DNA from: Methylomagnum ishizawai
Lineage (GTDB): Bacteria; Pseudomonadota; Gammaproteobacteria; Methylococcales; Methylomonadaceae
Direction: 5' to 3'
Assembly: GCA_945861705.1 (NCBI GenBank)
Contig: CAMAVM010000008.1
Location: forward strand, 1-64,000
DNA length: 64,000 bases
In this document: piece after piece, positions 1 to 9,265 of the stretch
Layout: each line of letters starts with the position of its first letter
Numbering within the stretch: position 1 is the first letter of the stretch
Program-made: the position numbers and the translations under genes
Notes under the pieces: generated by a model
What the model saw: the letters and a program-made list of their open reading frames with translations, nothing else
The model's database searches: none
What the model was told of the DNA's origin: nothing

Positions 1-149
<149 letters not shown>

Positions 150-163
150 CCCCAAATCTTTCA

Positions 164-252
164 GTGAGTAGCCTCGATGAAGGGTAACGGAATCGAGCAA
201 TATCGAAGTCCTAAAACCCTAGGTTACGCAAACCGCATCTGAGGCTACTCGC
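164..252. repeat. Intergenic inverted-repeat element (GTAGCCT family)
   Basis: The ends are a perfect 10-bp inverted pair, GAGTAGCCTC at 166-175 and GAGGCTACTC at 241-250, flanking about 65 bp. The inner edge (gtagcctcgatgaagg, then ggaatcgag) closely resembles the element at 41853-41933, so the two belong to one dispersed family. It lies between trxB (+) and ispG (-), which converge, so it could act as a bidirectional RNA hairpin. It has no coding capacity. Confidence 0.7.
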
Positions 253-293
253 TATTTTCTATAACATTGAGCAATAACGACGCTAGAAGTCAA

Positions 294-1535
294 TCAAGCC
301 ACAGATTTTTCTCTGGCTTGCTCACCATAATGCGATTCAATATACCGCTGCACAACACCTTGAAATTCCTCAGCTATATGGTCGCCTTTTAAGGTGACGG
401 TTTTCACGCCGTCTTCATAAACCGGTGCTACGGGTGTTTCTCCAGTACCAGGCAAACTGATGCCAATATTGGCACTTTTACTTTCACCAGGCCCATTGAC
501 CACGCAGCCCATAACTGCAACTTCCATTGCTTCTACGCCAGGGTATTGAGTGCGCCAGATTGGCATTTGGTCACGTAGATAAGTTTGGATGTCTTGCGCC
601 AGATGTTGGAAATAATCGCTGGTGGTGCGTCCGCAACCAGGACAGGCGATAACCATTGGGGTAAACGAGCGGAAGCCCATTGTTTGCAGCAATTCCTGGG
701 CGACGATGACTTCCTTGGTGCGTGATGCGCCGGGTTCAGGTGTGAGCGAAATGCGGATGGTATCGCCGATACCTTGCTGCATAAGCACACCCAAAGCCGC
801 AGAAGATGACACCATGCCCTTAGATCCCATGCCTGCTTCGGTCAAACCTAGGTGTAAGGTGTAGTTGCAACGGCTAGCCAAGTCTTCGTAAATCTGGATT
901 AATTCCTGCACATTGCTGATTTTGCAGGACAAAATAATCTTGTCTTTGCCTAAGCCCAATTCCTCCGCTTTCGCCGCGCTTTCCAGTGCCGATAATACGA
1001 TGGCTTTGCGAGTTATGGCAGGTAATGGCTCAGGGTTGGCTAATAATCGGTTTTCGTCCAGCAAACGGGTAAATACTGCTTGGTCAAGACTGCCGCCGTT
1101 AACGCCTATCCGCACGGGCTTATTATATTTACAGGCAAATTCCACCATCATCTGGAATTGCGGATCGCGGCTTTTGCCACGACCAACATTGCCTGGATTG
1201 ATGCGGTATTTGTCCAATGCTTCCGCACAATCGGGATATTTTTCCAGTAAGCGATGTCCGTTAAAATGGAAATCGCCAATAATTGGCACGGAATAACCTT
1301 TCTTGAGCAATTGGTTTTTTATGTCCCAAACTGCCGACGCCGCTTCTTCGCTATTTACTGTAATCCGTACCAGCTCAGATCCGGCATCCGCCAGCTCAAT
1401 AATCTGGTTAACCGTTCCAGCAGCATCGGCGGTATCGGTGTTGGTCATCGATTGCACCACAATCGGCGCACCGCCACCCACTTTGACATTACCGACCAAT
1501 ACTTGATGGGTGATTTTTCTTAAGGAAATAGACAT
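294..1535 (-). CDS. ispG: 4-hydroxy-3-methylbut-2-en-1-yl diphosphate synthase (flavodoxin)
   Basis: This enzyme (GcpE) carries out the penultimate step of the MEP isoprenoid pathway, converting MEcPP to HMBPP with a [4Fe-4S] cluster. The protein has 413 residues. The N-terminal TIM barrel starts after VQSMTNTDT (about residues 27-35). The cluster ligands are visible as C298 and C301 (ACPGCGRT) and C344 (GCVVNGPGE). The length is slightly longer than E. coli IspG (372) and usual for proteobacterial members with a longer C-terminus. The ATG start at 1533-1535 gives a normal N-terminus. It stands alone here, but ispD and ispF of the same pathway occur at 10079-11241. Its product feeds quinone and hopanoid/carotenoid synthesis. 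Confidence 0.96.
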   Translation of the reverse strand: MSISLRKITHQVLVGNVKVGGGAPIVVQSMTNTDTADAAGTVNQIIELADAGSELVRITVNSEEAASAVWDIKNQLLKKGYSVPIIGDFHFNGHRLLEKYPDCAEALDKYRINPGNVGRGKSRDPQFQMMVEFACKYNKPVRIGVNGGSLDQAVFTRLLDENRLLANPEPLPAITRKAIVLSALESAAKAEELGLGKDKIILSCKISNVQELIQIYEDLASRCNYTLHLGLTEAGMGSKGMVSSSAALGVLMQQGIGDTIRISLTPEPGASRTKEVIVAQELLQTMGFRSFTPMVIACPGCGRTTSDYFQHLAQDIQTYLRDQMPIWRTQYPGVEAMEVAVMGCVVNGPGESKSANIGISLPGTGETPVAPVYEDGVKTVTLKGDHIAEEFQGVVQRYIESHYGEQAREKSVA

Positions 1536-1908
1536 AAGCTTGATTTTTGGAGTGATGAATAATCTGAAACAATGCTCTAAATTATACGCTATTTTGGATT
1601 TTGGGTAGTATTTGCAAGGCTATTATAAAAAATAAGGCGAATAGATGCTGCTCAGGAAAAAAGCCAACTTACCTGATGTGGTTAACCATTTGTTCTGTAC
1701 TATATGCGTACGCAGTTTTTTATCTGAATCAGCAGGTTAAAGAAGTCACGACAATTGACTTGATAGTAAGGGTTGCGATCATAGCAGTGCTATAATGCAA
1801 TAATGGTTAAATATAGGAGGTAATGATTTTGTTCTCCACGCTTTCCACCGATGAGACTTATGTTTCTCCAGCTTGCAGCTTGTTTTTCTCATGCTAGTAT
1901 AGAGATTC
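1536..1908. other. Intergenic region between divergent ispG and the PHP enzyme
   Basis: This 373-bp gap must contain the promoter for ispG (-) and for the PHP-domain gene (+). Just before the latter, TTGCAG (1873-1878), a 16-nt spacer and TAGTAT (1895-1900) form a weak sigma-70-like pair, but it would start transcription almost at the ATG (1909). A short hydrophobic reading frame at 1676-1795 (39 codons) has no ribosome-binding site and is not called. No repeat or RNA gene was recognised. Confidence 0.4.
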
Positions 1909-2742
1909 ATGACCGAAAAATACGATTTACACTGCCATTCAAACCTATCTGACGGTGTGTTATCGCCAACCGAGCTAGTACAGCGAGCGCATGAACAAGG
2001 TGTGACCGCGTTGGCATTGACCGATCACGATACGACGGCAGGACTCGTTGAGGCTACAAAGGTCGCAACTCAAACAGGCGTTAGACTGATTGCAGGTATT
2101 GAGCTTTCTGCAAGCTGGCAAGATAAAACTTTGCACATTGTGGGTTTGGGCATTGATCCTGATTATCCACCGCTGCTCGAAGCGACCCGTGATTTACAAG
2201 TGATTCGGCTTGAACGCGCCGAGCAAATTGCCGCCAAGTTGGAAAAAAAACGTATTCCTGGTGCTTTGGAAGCCGTTACCAAGGCGGCTGGGGATAGTAT
2301 GATTACCCGCACGCATTTCGCCGATTTTCTGGTATCACAAAATCATGTCTCCAACCAACAGGATGCTTTTGACCGTTATCTTGCCAAGGGCAAACCTGCG
2401 TATGTAGCGGCGGCTTGGGCAGATCTCGACTTGGCGGTTAATTGGATTACCCAATCGGGTGGTGTTGCGGTAGTGGCGCATCCATTGCGTTACAAATTAA
2501 CCCCAAAATGGATGAACCGTTTGCTGACTGCATTTAAACTGGCAGGAGGGCAGGGCATAGAGGTGGTGACCGGTAGGTGCAATGTTGATGAAATTAACGT
2601 AGCCGCTAAATATGCGATTGCATTCGAATTGGCAGGATCTGTCGGTTCGGATTTTCACAATCCGGCGAACCCGTGGATTGAGCTAGGTAGACTTGCGTCA
2701 TTGCCTGTCAATATTAAACCAGTTTGGGAATTGTTCATTTAG
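1909..2742 (+). CDS. rnm: PHP-domain phosphoesterase, RNase AM / YciV-like
   Basis: This is a 277-residue PHP-family metal-dependent phosphoesterase. It opens with the metal-binding HCH motif (H8, H10) followed by SDG, carries TDHDT at about 40-44, and ends with the GSDFHNP metal site at about 247-253. The family includes E. coli YciV/TrpH (RNase AM, a 5'-3' exoribonuclease that trims rRNA 5' ends) and 3',5'-nucleoside bisphosphate phosphatases. Length and motif order fit that group rather than histidinol phosphatase. The gene lies 58 bp before a DUF4126 gene and may share its transcript. Family membership is secure; the exact substrate is inferred. Confidence 0.88.
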   Translation: MTEKYDLHCHSNLSDGVLSPTELVQRAHEQGVTALALTDHDTTAGLVEATKVATQTGVRLIAGIELSASWQDKTLHIVGLGIDPDYPPLLEATRDLQVIRLERAEQIAAKLEKKRIPGALEAVTKAAGDSMITRTHFADFLVSQNHVSNQQDAFDRYLAKGKPAYVAAAWADLDLAVNWITQSGGVAVVAHPLRYKLTPKWMNRLLTAFKLAGGQGIEVVTGRCNVDEINVAAKYAIAFELAGSVGSDFHNPANPWIELGRLASLPVNIKPVWELFI

Positions 2743-2800
2743 CTGCCATTCATAATCAGCATGTTAGGCTAATACAAGTATCAACAATGAGGACTTATCA

Positions 2801-3439
2801 ATGGAAGCACTCGATCAAATAACGGCAACATTGGCACTAACAATGGGCTTGGCTTGGGCTAGTGGTATTAACCTTTATGCTACTTTGTTGACCTTGGGCT
2901 TTCTTGCCAACAGTGGCAATATCGACTTACCGCCAGATTTACAAATTGTGGCAAATCCCTTGGTTATGGGTGCTGCTGGCATTATGTATTTCGTTGAATT
3001 CTTCGTCGATAAAACCCCAGGAGCAGATACAGGCTGGGATGCGATACATACCTTTATCCGCATTCCCGCTGGGGCAATGCTGGCGGCTGGTGCAGTCGGT
3101 GACTTGAATCCTGCCGTTGAAATCGCCGCCGCCTTGTTAGGTGGCAGTCTTGCCGCTGGAACACATGCGACTAAAGCGGGTACACGCGTGATGATTAATA
3201 CTTCGCCTGAGCCTTTCAGCAACTGGATTGCGTCAATCGGAGAAGATGTCATAGTTGTTACTGGCGTTTGGGCGAGCATCAACCATCCGGTGTCATTTTT
3301 GATTGCACTCGTTTTGTTTGTGATATTGATGATCTGGTTATTGCCAAGAATTTGGACGAGTGTAAAAAGAGTTTTTCGCTTTATTATTGCTTGGTTCCAA
3401 AAGGAAGACAGTCCGCCGGATTTTAATATGCATCAGTAA
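2801..3439 (+). CDS. DUF4126 family membrane protein
   Basis: A 212-residue integral membrane protein with about four to five hydrophobic segments. They include the N-terminal GLAWASGINLYATLL helix, a central alanine/glycine-rich segment (PAGAMLAAGAVGDLNPAVE), and a C-terminal LIALVLFVILMIWLLPRIW helix followed by a basic cytoplasmic tail. The conserved SGINLYAT motif and the glycine-rich repeat match DUF4126; no function is established for the family. A clear Shine-Dalgarno (GAGGA) precedes the ATG. It sits between the PHP enzyme and tRNA-Phe. Confidence 0.82.
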   Translation: MEALDQITATLALTMGLAWASGINLYATLLTLGFLANSGNIDLPPDLQIVANPLVMGAAGIMYFVEFFVDKTPGADTGWDAIHTFIRIPAGAMLAAGAVGDLNPAVEIAAALLGGSLAAGTHATKAGTRVMINTSPEPFSNWIASIGEDVIVVTGVWASINHPVSFLIALVLFVILMIWLLPRIWTSVKRVFRFIIAWFQKEDSPPDFNMHQ

Positions 3440-3498
3440 TCAATTTCCTGTTGACTACAACGGCATAATCGCGTCTAATGGCGCTCTTTTGTACAGCC

Positions 3499-3574
3499 GC
3501 CCAGGTAGCTCAGTCGGTAGAGCAAAGGATTGAAAATCCTTGTGTCGACGGTTCGATTCCGCCCCTGGGCACCA
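3499..3574 (+). tRNA. tRNA-Phe (GAA)
   Basis: A 76-nt cloverleaf including an encoded CCA end. The acceptor stem pairs GCCCAGG with CCTGGGC. The D arm contains GCTCAGTCGGTAGAGC. The anticodon stem AAGGA/TCCTT encloses the loop TTGAAAA with anticodon GAA. The T arm contains GGTTCGATTCC. All four arms are canonical. A terminator hairpin follows about 25 nt downstream. Confidence 0.97.
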
Positions 3575-3598
3575 TTGTATGATTCAACGAAATACATC

Positions 3599-3635
3599 AA
3601 ACCCGCATGTTGCAAGACATAGCGGGTTTTTTATT
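3599..3635 (+). terminator. Rho-independent terminator after tRNA-Phe
   Basis: The stem AAACCCGC (3599-3606) pairs with GCGGGTTT (3622-3629), and six T residues span 3627-3632. It is placed to end the tRNA-Phe transcript. Confidence 0.85.
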
Positions 3636-3693
3636 GTTCTAATAATGTCTATTAGTAAGTAGGCAGCTAATGTGCAAACTGCTAAATCCAAAT

Positions 3694-4053
3694 TTATTGC
3701 ACTTTTATTGTCAAAGCCTCGCCATTAAAACGAATACCTTCCCAACCATAGCGCATAAAAGTTCTGATGTTTTGGTGGTCTGTGCCGCTGGGGTTAGGCA
3801 ATACATCTGTGCGGTAATAATCACCAAACAGGTTTAGGGTTTGTTGCTGATTAAGATGGTGGAGTTTTGCAAAGGCAAAGATTTTACAAGAACCTTCATT
3901 CGTGCCAGCAGGGTTAACCACCAGGTCGTCATTTAATCCATTACTGAATTCAGTGGGTTGGTAGTGGTAGTTTTCGGTGATAACAATAATGGTTTCATGA
4001 AAACTGATAAGTTCGCCGTGTAAGGCTTTTTCAATAAATTTTTTTAATGTCAT
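3694..4053 (-). CDS. HopJ type III effector-family protein
   Basis: The 119-residue product matches the small HopJ family (PF08888). Its hallmarks are visible: an N-terminal KFIEKALHGELISFHET-like helix, the YHYQPTEFSNG motif near residues 30-41, a GTNEGSCKIFAFAKLHHLN core, and the C-terminal NIRTFMRYGWEGIRF end. The family was named from a Pseudomonas syringae effector but is widespread in free-living bacteria, where its role is unknown. No type III secretion gene is in the window. A TTG two codons upstream (4057-4059) is a possible alternative start. It shares strand with smpB, 24 bp upstream, and is probably cotranscribed with it. Confidence 0.8.
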   Translation of the reverse strand: MTLKKFIEKALHGELISFHETIIVITENYHYQPTEFSNGLNDDLVVNPAGTNEGSCKIFAFAKLHHLNQQQTLNLFGDYYRTDVLPNPSGTDHQNIRTFMRYGWEGIRFNGEALTIKVQ

Positions 4054-4077
4054 AAGCAACTATTTGGTTTTGTTGAT

Positions 4078-4563
4078 TTAGCCGTGCTTCATGATGCGAC
4101 CTTTCTCGCGTTGCCAGTCGCGGTCTTTGGAGGCGGCGCGTTTGTCGTGTAGCTGTTTGCCTTTTGCCAAGCCGATTTCGATTTTAGCGCGACCATTTTT
4201 CCAATACATAGACAGCGGAATGATGGTATAGCCTTTGCGCTCGACAGCACCAATCAACTTATTAATTTCATGGCGATTGAGCAGTAGTTTCTTGTTGCGG
4301 ATAGCATCGGGATTAACATGGGTTGATGCCGACAATAATGGCGAAATATGGGCGCGGGATAACCAGGTTTCACCTCGTTTTATAACCACATAGCTTTCTT
4401 TAAGCTGGATTTTGCCATCTCGCAGGCTTTTGACCTCCCAACCTTCCAAAACTAGCCCTGCTTCAAAGCGTTCTTCGATATGGTATTCATGCGTTGCCTG
4501 ACGGTTGACGGCAATGGTTGCATTCTGTGGCGGTTTTTTCTTGTTGGGCTTTTTATCGGCCAT
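4078..4563 (-). CDS. smpB: SsrA-binding protein SmpB
   Basis: This 161-residue protein binds tmRNA and delivers it to stalled ribosomes for trans-translation. It has the [20 protein letters not shown] opening, the [20 protein letters not shown] beta-barrel core, and the C-terminal [12 protein letters not shown]...[13 protein letters not shown] tail that enters the decoding centre. Length is normal (about 160). A lysine/proline-rich leader (residues 4-13) precedes the core. No ssrA gene is recognisable next to it. Confidence 0.97.
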   Translation of the reverse strand: MADKKPNKKKPPQNATIAVNRQATHEYHIEERFEAGLVLEGWEVKSLRDGKIQLKESYVVIKRGETWLSRAHISPLLSASTHVNPDAIRNKKLLLNRHEINKLIGAVERKGYTIIPLSMYWKNGRAKIEIGLAKGKQLHDKRAASKDRDWQREKGRIMKHG

Positions 4564-4662
4564 AATGGGATAGCGAAATTATTTTCCGGTGTATACAGTA
4601 TAATCTTGCCATTTTACTCGATATACTAACGATAATGGCTATTTATTAAGGGCTTCAAACAC

Positions 4663-6024
4663 ATGGCAGACGAAAAAAAATCACAACACGGAGAATGGTC
4701 TTCGCGGTTTGCGTTTATTCTGGCGGCGACGGGTTCGGCGGTTGGTTTAGGCAATATTTGGAAGTTTCCTTATATTACCGGTGAGAATGGTGGCGGGGCA
4801 TTCGTGCTGGTGTATTTGCTGTGTGTGCTGTTGATTGGCATTCCCCTGATGATGGCAGAAACTCTGTTAGGTCGGCGTAGCAAGGAAAATCCGATACACA
4901 CGATGGAGATTCTGACCAAAGAGGCGGGTGCTGATAAAAACTGGCATTATCTTGGTTGGTTAGGCGTAGCTGCCGGATTTTTAATTCTGTCTTATTACAG
5001 TGTGATCGCGGGCTGGGCTTCAGCTTACGTGGTCAAAGCCTTTTTTGGCAGTTTTTCCGGTGCTAATCCCAGTGAAATCAAGGCAATATTCGACAATTTT
5101 GTCGCCAGCCCTATGCAATTAATCTTCTGGCACAGCCTGTTCATGTTGGCAACCATGTTGATTGTGGCGAGGGGGATTGAGAAAGGTTTTGAGAAATCAG
5201 TCAGATTTTTATTGCCGTGGTTGTTTGCCTTGATGATTTTGATGGTCGGTTATGCGATGACCACAGAGGGTTATTTTAAAGGGCTTAACTTCCTGTTCAG
5301 ACCTGATTTCAGCAAGTTGACCGCCGATTCCATCCTCGTCGCAATGGGTCAGGCGTTTTTCAGCTTGAGCTTGGGCATGGGTTCCATCATGGTTTACGGC
5401 GCGTATCTGCCCAAAGAGGTATCCATAACCAAAGCATCAATGATAATTGCCGGAGCAGATACGATTATCGCTTTGCTAGCAGGCATCATCATCTTTCCTA
5501 TTGTGTTCAGCAATGGCTTGCATCCCAATTCCGGCCCAGGCTTGGTGTTTGAGACTTTGCCGATTGCGTTTGGCAACATGTTTGGCGGTTGGCTGGTTGG
5601 GGTGTTGTTTTTTGTCGCTTTGGTGTTTGCGGCCTTATCTTCCTCCATTGCTTTGATTGAACCGGCGGTGGCTTGGTTGATTGAGAATAAGGGCTTTACG
5701 CGTGAAAAAGCCTGTTTGTGGGCGGGTTTAGTGGCATGGGTATTGGGTTTTGCCACTATTTTTTCATTCAATGTTTGGGCTAACGTTAAGCTGTTTGAAC
5801 GCAATCTATTTGAATTGATTGATTATTTAACCGCCAATTTGATGTTGCCTATTGGCGGATTCTGCATTGCCGTGTTTGCAGGCTGGATCATGAAGCAGGA
5901 ACACAGCAAACAGGAATTGGATTGTCCTGACGACTTAAGCTATCAAGTCTGGCACTTCTTGGTTAGGTATATTGCCCCTGCTGCCGTGTTTTTAGTATTT
6001 TTGAATGTAGTCGGGGTGCTTTAA
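4663..6024 (+). CDS. Sodium-dependent transporter, NSS/SNF family
   Basis: A 453-residue polytopic membrane protein of the neurotransmitter:sodium symporter family. It begins with the family signature SRFAFILAATGSAVGLGNIWKFP (residues about 14-36), which forms TM1 with the unwound sodium/substrate site, followed by the GGGAFVLVYL TM2 region. About eleven to twelve hydrophobic segments follow, in line with bacterial LeuT/TnaT/MhsT relatives. The substrate, probably an amino acid, cannot be read from the sequence. The stop lies 3 bp before ratA. Confidence 0.92.
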   Translation: MADEKKSQHGEWSSRFAFILAATGSAVGLGNIWKFPYITGENGGGAFVLVYLLCVLLIGIPLMMAETLLGRRSKENPIHTMEILTKEAGADKNWHYLGWLGVAAGFLILSYYSVIAGWASAYVVKAFFGSFSGANPSEIKAIFDNFVASPMQLIFWHSLFMLATMLIVARGIEKGFEKSVRFLLPWLFALMILMVGYAMTTEGYFKGLNFLFRPDFSKLTADSILVAMGQAFFSLSLGMGSIMVYGAYLPKEVSITKASMIIAGADTIIALLAGIIIFPIVFSNGLHPNSGPGLVFETLPIAFGNMFGGWLVGVLFFVALVFAALSSSIALIEPAVAWLIENKGFTREKACLWAGLVAWVLGFATIFSFNVWANVKLFERNLFELIDYLTANLMLPIGGFCIAVFAGWIMKQEHSKQELDCPDDLSYQVWHFLVRYIAPAAVFLVFLNVVGVL

Positions 6025-6027
6025 GGC

Positions 6028-6459
6028 ATGACGCTTGTCCAAAAAAGTGCATTGGTAAAATATTCTGCACAACAAATGTTTGATTTAGTTAATGATATTG
6101 AAGCGTATCCGCAGTTTTTGCCTTGGTGTTCAGGCAGTCGTATTATCAAGCGCGAAGACGATGTCGTCGAAGCGGAATTGATGATTTCCAAAGGTGGCTT
6201 TAAAAAGTCTTTTTCCACACGGAACACTATTGATATGGGTGGAAAAATTACCGTGTCTTTATTAGATGGGCCTTTTTCCCGTCTCGACGGCGTGTGGAAT
6301 TTTATACCGCTGCGCGAAGATGCCAGCAAAATCTCCCTGGATTTGGAATTTGAAATGTCCAGCGTATTGGCAAACCTTGCCTTTGGCGCGGTGTTCAACC
6401 AGATTTGCAATACGATGGTGGCTTCTTTTACCAGTCGCGCTAAGGAAGTTTATGGTTAG
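6028..6459 (+). CDS. ratA: RatA / Coq10-like START-domain protein
   Basis: This 143-residue SRPBCC (START-like) protein belongs to the RatA family, described in E. coli as blocking 70S subunit association and related to mitochondrial Coq10. Diagnostic segments are the ALVKYSAQQMFDLVNDIEAY start, the FLPWCSGSRI loop, and the C-terminal FNQICNTMVASFTSRAKEVYG helix that covers the hydrophobic pocket. It is followed by ratB, as in many Gammaproteobacteria, but an inverted-repeat element separates the two here. A role in quinone trafficking is an equally reasonable reading. Confidence 0.9.
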   Translation: MTLVQKSALVKYSAQQMFDLVNDIEAYPQFLPWCSGSRIIKREDDVVEAELMISKGGFKKSFSTRNTIDMGGKITVSLLDGPFSRLDGVWNFIPLREDASKISLDLEFEMSSVLANLAFGAVFNQICNTMVASFTSRAKEVYG

Positions 6460-6499
6460 AGAAGTGCTGAACAAGTTGATTCCGCGCATAGTTCGACCG

Positions 6500-6565
6500 T
6501 TCGACAAGCTCACGGCTCACCATGAACGGAATCAACCCATTGCCGTTCGTCCTGAGCTTGTCGAA
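6500..6565. repeat. Dispersed inverted repeat (TTCGACAAGCTCA family) between ratA and ratB
   Basis: The arms TTCGACAAGCTCA (6500-6512) and TGAGCTTGTCGAA (6553-6565) form a perfect 13-bp inverted pair. The loop contains AACGGAATCAACCC and CGTCCTGAG, both of which recur in the related element at 9956-10050. A third, more degenerate relative is at 39652-39782. It lies immediately before ratB and adds a false in-frame N-terminal extension to that gene. Confidence 0.8.
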
Positions 6566-6590
6566 GGACTTATTCAGAGATTCTTTCGAG

Positions 6591-6884
6591 ATGGGTGACA
6601 ACGACGAGACCTTGATTGAAATCGAAGTTGCTTATGCCACACCGGAAGAGCAGGTTATTGTTACGATTAACGTATTGCTAGGCACGACGATAGAACAAGC
6701 GGTAGAACTATCGGGTTTGCTGATGCGTTTTCCTGAAATAAGCAATTCAGAATTGAAAATTGGCGTTTTTGGGGGTTCATGCAAGCCAGATCAGTTTGTG
6801 AAACAAGGCGATAGGGTTGAAATCTATCGACCTTTAATTCACGATCCCAAAGAAGCAAGGCGGCAACGGGCGCTAAAGAACTGA
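6591..6884 (+). CDS. ratB: RatB / RnfH-family protein
   Basis: This 97-residue ubiquitin-like-fold protein of the RnfH/RatB family (UPF0125) is the partner gene of ratA. Visible features are the IEVAYATPEEQ start, a central GLLMRFPEI segment, and the KIGVFGG...DQFVKQGDRVEIYRPLIHDPKEARRQRA end, which is the family hallmark. An upstream in-frame ATG (6522) exists only because the inverted repeat happens to be open; the start used here (ATG 6591) gives the normal length. Its molecular function is not settled. Confidence 0.88.
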   Translation: MGDNDETLIEIEVAYATPEEQVIVTINVLLGTTIEQAVELSGLLMRFPEISNSELKIGVFGGSCKPDQFVKQGDRVEIYRPLIHDPKEARRQRALKN

Positions 6885-6909
6885 GTCGCATTAAACCTTG
6901 TAGCTACGT

Positions 6910-7431
6910 TCACAACGGTGTCTTAATCTGCGATCCACTATCCGCAGGTTTCGCATCAGGGTCTTTCTTTGGTGCATCATCAATATTATCAAAGCCGAAT
7001 AAGCCTTTAATCTTTTGCCACATGGTCAGTTCAATATCCCGTTTAGGGACATCGACCGTGGTTTCCTCGGACGGCTTGACGACGGGCGTTGAATTGGGTT
7101 TGAAGTCGCCTTGAATCCCAGAAACTAAGCCATCCGCATTAAACAGCACGGAAACCTTTTTTTGCTGGCGGTCTTCGCCGCTGGGCTGGTTGGAATACAG
7201 GTAATCCCAGCTTTTTTGGTGAAAAGTATTCACCAACATGGGCGATCCCAAAATGTACAAGACTTGCCGTTCTGTCATGTTAGGACGAAGTTGGTCGATC
7301 ATCGCTTGGTCAACGATATTGCCTTGTTGGATGGGTATGGTATACACGCCCGGCAAGTTGTTGAGTATGTACGAACAGGAGGCGAGCAACAAGCTACTCA
7401 CCAGGGCAATACAGAAAAAAACGCTTCTCAT
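6910..7431 (-). CDS. bamE: Outer membrane assembly lipoprotein BamE (SmpA/OmlA)
   Basis: A 173-residue lipoprotein with a signal peptide ending in the lipobox LLASC (C19), so it is anchored to the outer membrane. The SmpA/OmlA domain follows: GVYTIPIQQGNIV, a MIDQLRPNMTERQVLYILGSP helix-loop, and the WDYLYSNQ strand. BamE is an accessory of the BAM complex that inserts outer membrane proteins. The C-terminal tail (about residues 120-173), rich in Pro/Lys/Asp, is longer than in E. coli BamE (113 residues). It is divergent from fur, the conserved gammaproteobacterial arrangement. Confidence 0.93.
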   Translation of the reverse strand: MRSVFFCIALVSSLLLASCSYILNNLPGVYTIPIQQGNIVDQAMIDQLRPNMTERQVLYILGSPMLVNTFHQKSWDYLYSNQPSGEDRQQKKVSVLFNADGLVSGIQGDFKPNSTPVVKPSEETTVDVPKRDIELTMWQKIKGLFGFDNIDDAPKKDPDAKPADSGSQIKTPL

Positions 7432-7577
7432 AGTCTAACGGGATAGAATCAAAAGTCAGAATCATACAGGATGTCAACCAATTATCCTAAATACAGTCAT
7501 GCGCCAACTGCCAAAAACAGGCTACAATGTGCCAAACCCCACCCCGATTGTTTAACCGTTGCTTAAAGGAGATAACT

Positions 7578-7994
7578 GTGGAAACTCATGATCTACGGAA
7601 CGCGGGTCTGAAAGTGACTTTGCCTAGGGTTAAAATCCTGCAAATCCTGGAAAATCAGGCTACCGACCGCCATCTTACCGCAGAACAAGTGTACAAAATC
7701 CTGCTCAGTGAAGATGAAGAAATCGGCTTGGCAACTGTGTATCGCGTGTTAACTCAGTTTGAAGCGGCGGGGTTGGTTACTCGGCATCATTTCGAGGGCG
7801 GTAATTCTGTGTTTGAACTGTCAGACGGCGATCATCACGACCACATCATGTGCATCAAATGCGGTAAAGTTGATGAATTTACGGATGAAATCATCGAAAC
7901 CCAACAAAAGAAGATTGCTCACCGCTTAGACTACGAGTTAACCGCGCACGGTTTATATTTATACGGCTATTGCCCCAACTGCAAAAAATCCTGA
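7578..7994 (+). CDS. fur: Ferric uptake regulator Fur
   Basis: A 138-residue iron-sensing repressor. The N-terminal winged helix begins LRNAGLKVTLPRVKILQILE. The metal-binding dimerisation part carries HHDHIMCIKCGKVDEF with a CxxC, and a second CPNC pair is near the C-terminus. I chose the GTG at 7578 because AAAGGAG lies 6-7 nt before it and the resulting N-terminus matches E. coli Fur in length. An in-frame ATG at 7527 would add 17 unconserved residues. It is divergent from bamE, as in Pseudomonas and relatives. Confidence 0.95.
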   Translation: METHDLRNAGLKVTLPRVKILQILENQATDRHLTAEQVYKILLSEDEEIGLATVYRVLTQFEAAGLVTRHHFEGGNSVFELSDGDHHDHIMCIKCGKVDEFTDEIIETQQKKIAHRLDYELTAHGLYLYGYCPNCKKS

Positions 7995-8017
7995 TCTTTC
8001 ATTAACTTAAGTTCTTC

Positions 8018-9265
8018 ATGTTTAAACCCCTAATTTTTTACATTGGCCTGCGCTACACGAGGGCAAAACGCCGCACCCAATTCATTTCCTTCATTACTTT
8101 AACCTCCGTCATGGGCATCGCGCTGGGTGTGACAGCACTGATTACCGTACTGTCGGTGATGAACGGCTTTGAAGCGGAATTGCGGGAACGTATTCTTGGT
8201 ATGACATCCCACGCGACCTTGACGGGCAAATACGGACAGTTAGAAAACTGGCCGGAAGCTGAAAATCGCATCAAAAATCAGCCGCACATTCAGGGTTCAG
8301 CACCGTTCATTAGCGGTCAGGTCATGATAAATGCTGACCGCCGCGTGAGCGGCACCATGCTCAATGGCGTAATGCCAGAAAACGAACCCAAGGTGTCGGA
8401 GGTGGGTAATCGCATGGTTGAGGGCAAGCTGGCTGCTCTAGTGCCAGGTGAATACGGCATTATTTTAGGTGCAGAATTGGCTAAATACCTCGGCACTTTC
8501 ATGGGTGACAAGATCACTATCATCAGTCCACAGGTCAATTCCACCCCAGCGGGTATCGTTCCCAGGATGCGTCGGTTTACCGTTGTGGGTATTTTCAAGG
8601 TTGGCATGTACGAGTATGATCGCAACATGGCACTCATCCATATCGACGATGCAGCCAAGCTATTCAGGCTGGAGTCGGCGGTTTCCGGCTTGCGGATAAA
8701 GCTGGATGACGTGTTCAACGCCCCCAAAATAACCCAAACGCTGAGTTCGCAGTTGTCTGACGAGTATCTGGTCAGCGACTGGACAATGGCGCACGAAAAT
8801 TTCTTCAAGGCTATCAAGACCGAAAAAATGGTCATGTTCATCATTTTGCTGCTAATCGTCGCTGTTGCAGCCTTCAATATCGTCTCCACGTTGGTGATGG
8901 TGGTCACCGATAAGCGCGGCGACATTGCCATCCTTAAGACACAGGGGCTGACATCAGGCTCGGTGATGGGCATATTTATGGTGTTAGGTACGATAATCGG
9001 TGTGGTTGGCACAATCTTAGGAGCGATAGGCGGGATTTTGCTCGCACTCAATGCTGGGCATATCGTCAGCGACTTGGAGAAATTATTTAAAACCCGCTTT
9101 TTACCCGCAGATGTCTATTACATCAGTGACTTACCTTCAAAACTGATCTGGTCTGATGTTTACATGATAGCTGGAGTTGCTTTTGTATTATCTTTGCTTG
9201 CGACCATTTACCCCGCGTGGCAAGCCTCAAAAATCAACCCTGCGGAAGTGTTGCGCTATGAATAA
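8018..9265 (+). CDS. lolC: Lipoprotein-releasing ABC transporter permease LolC/LolE
   Basis: This 415-residue inner membrane permease extracts lipoproteins from the inner membrane for LolA. The architecture is standard: an N-terminal [24 protein letters not shown] segment with TM1 (about 28-50), a large periplasmic domain (about 50-265), and three C-terminal TM helices ending [20 protein letters not shown]. Only one permease gene precedes lolD here. This could be the single-permease (LolF-type) arrangement or a paralogue may lie elsewhere. It overlaps lolD by 8 bp. Confidence 0.93.
   Translation: MFKPLIFYIGLRYTRAKRRTQFISFITLTSVMGIALGVTALITVLSVMNGFEAELRERILGMTSHATLTGKYGQLENWPEAENRIKNQPHIQGSAPFISGQVMINADRRVSGTMLNGVMPENEPKVSEVGNRMVEGKLAALVPGEYGIILGAELAKYLGTFMGDKITIISPQVNSTPAGIVPRMRRFTVVGIFKVGMYEYDRNMALIHIDDAAKLFRLESAVSGLRIKLDDVFNAPKITQTLSSQLSDEYLVSDWTMAHENFFKAIKTEKMVMFIILLLIVAVAAFNIVSTLVMVVTDKRGDIAILKTQGLTSGSVMGIFMVLGTIIGVVGTILGAIGGILLALNAGHIVSDLEKLFKTRFLPADVYYISDLPSKLIWSDVYMIAGVAFVLSLLATIYPAWQASKINPAEVLRYE

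Noticed and set aside
1676..1795. A 39-codon hydrophobic reading frame between ispG and the PHP gene
   Set aside because: No ribosome-binding site, no recognisable family, and the length is within chance for AT-rich DNA.
4078..4563. A tmRNA gene next to smpB
   Set aside because: Neither flank holds the tRNA-Ala-like ends or an encoded tag; the gaps are too short.
6522..6590. N-terminal extension of RatB from an upstream ATG
   Set aside because: The 23 codons are encoded by the inverted repeat and are not part of the RatB family; ATG 6591 gives normal length.
8317..9051. A 244-codon open frame antisense to lolC
   Set aside because: It lies wholly within a well-supported gene; the serine/isoleucine-rich translation is typical of a codon-bias shadow.
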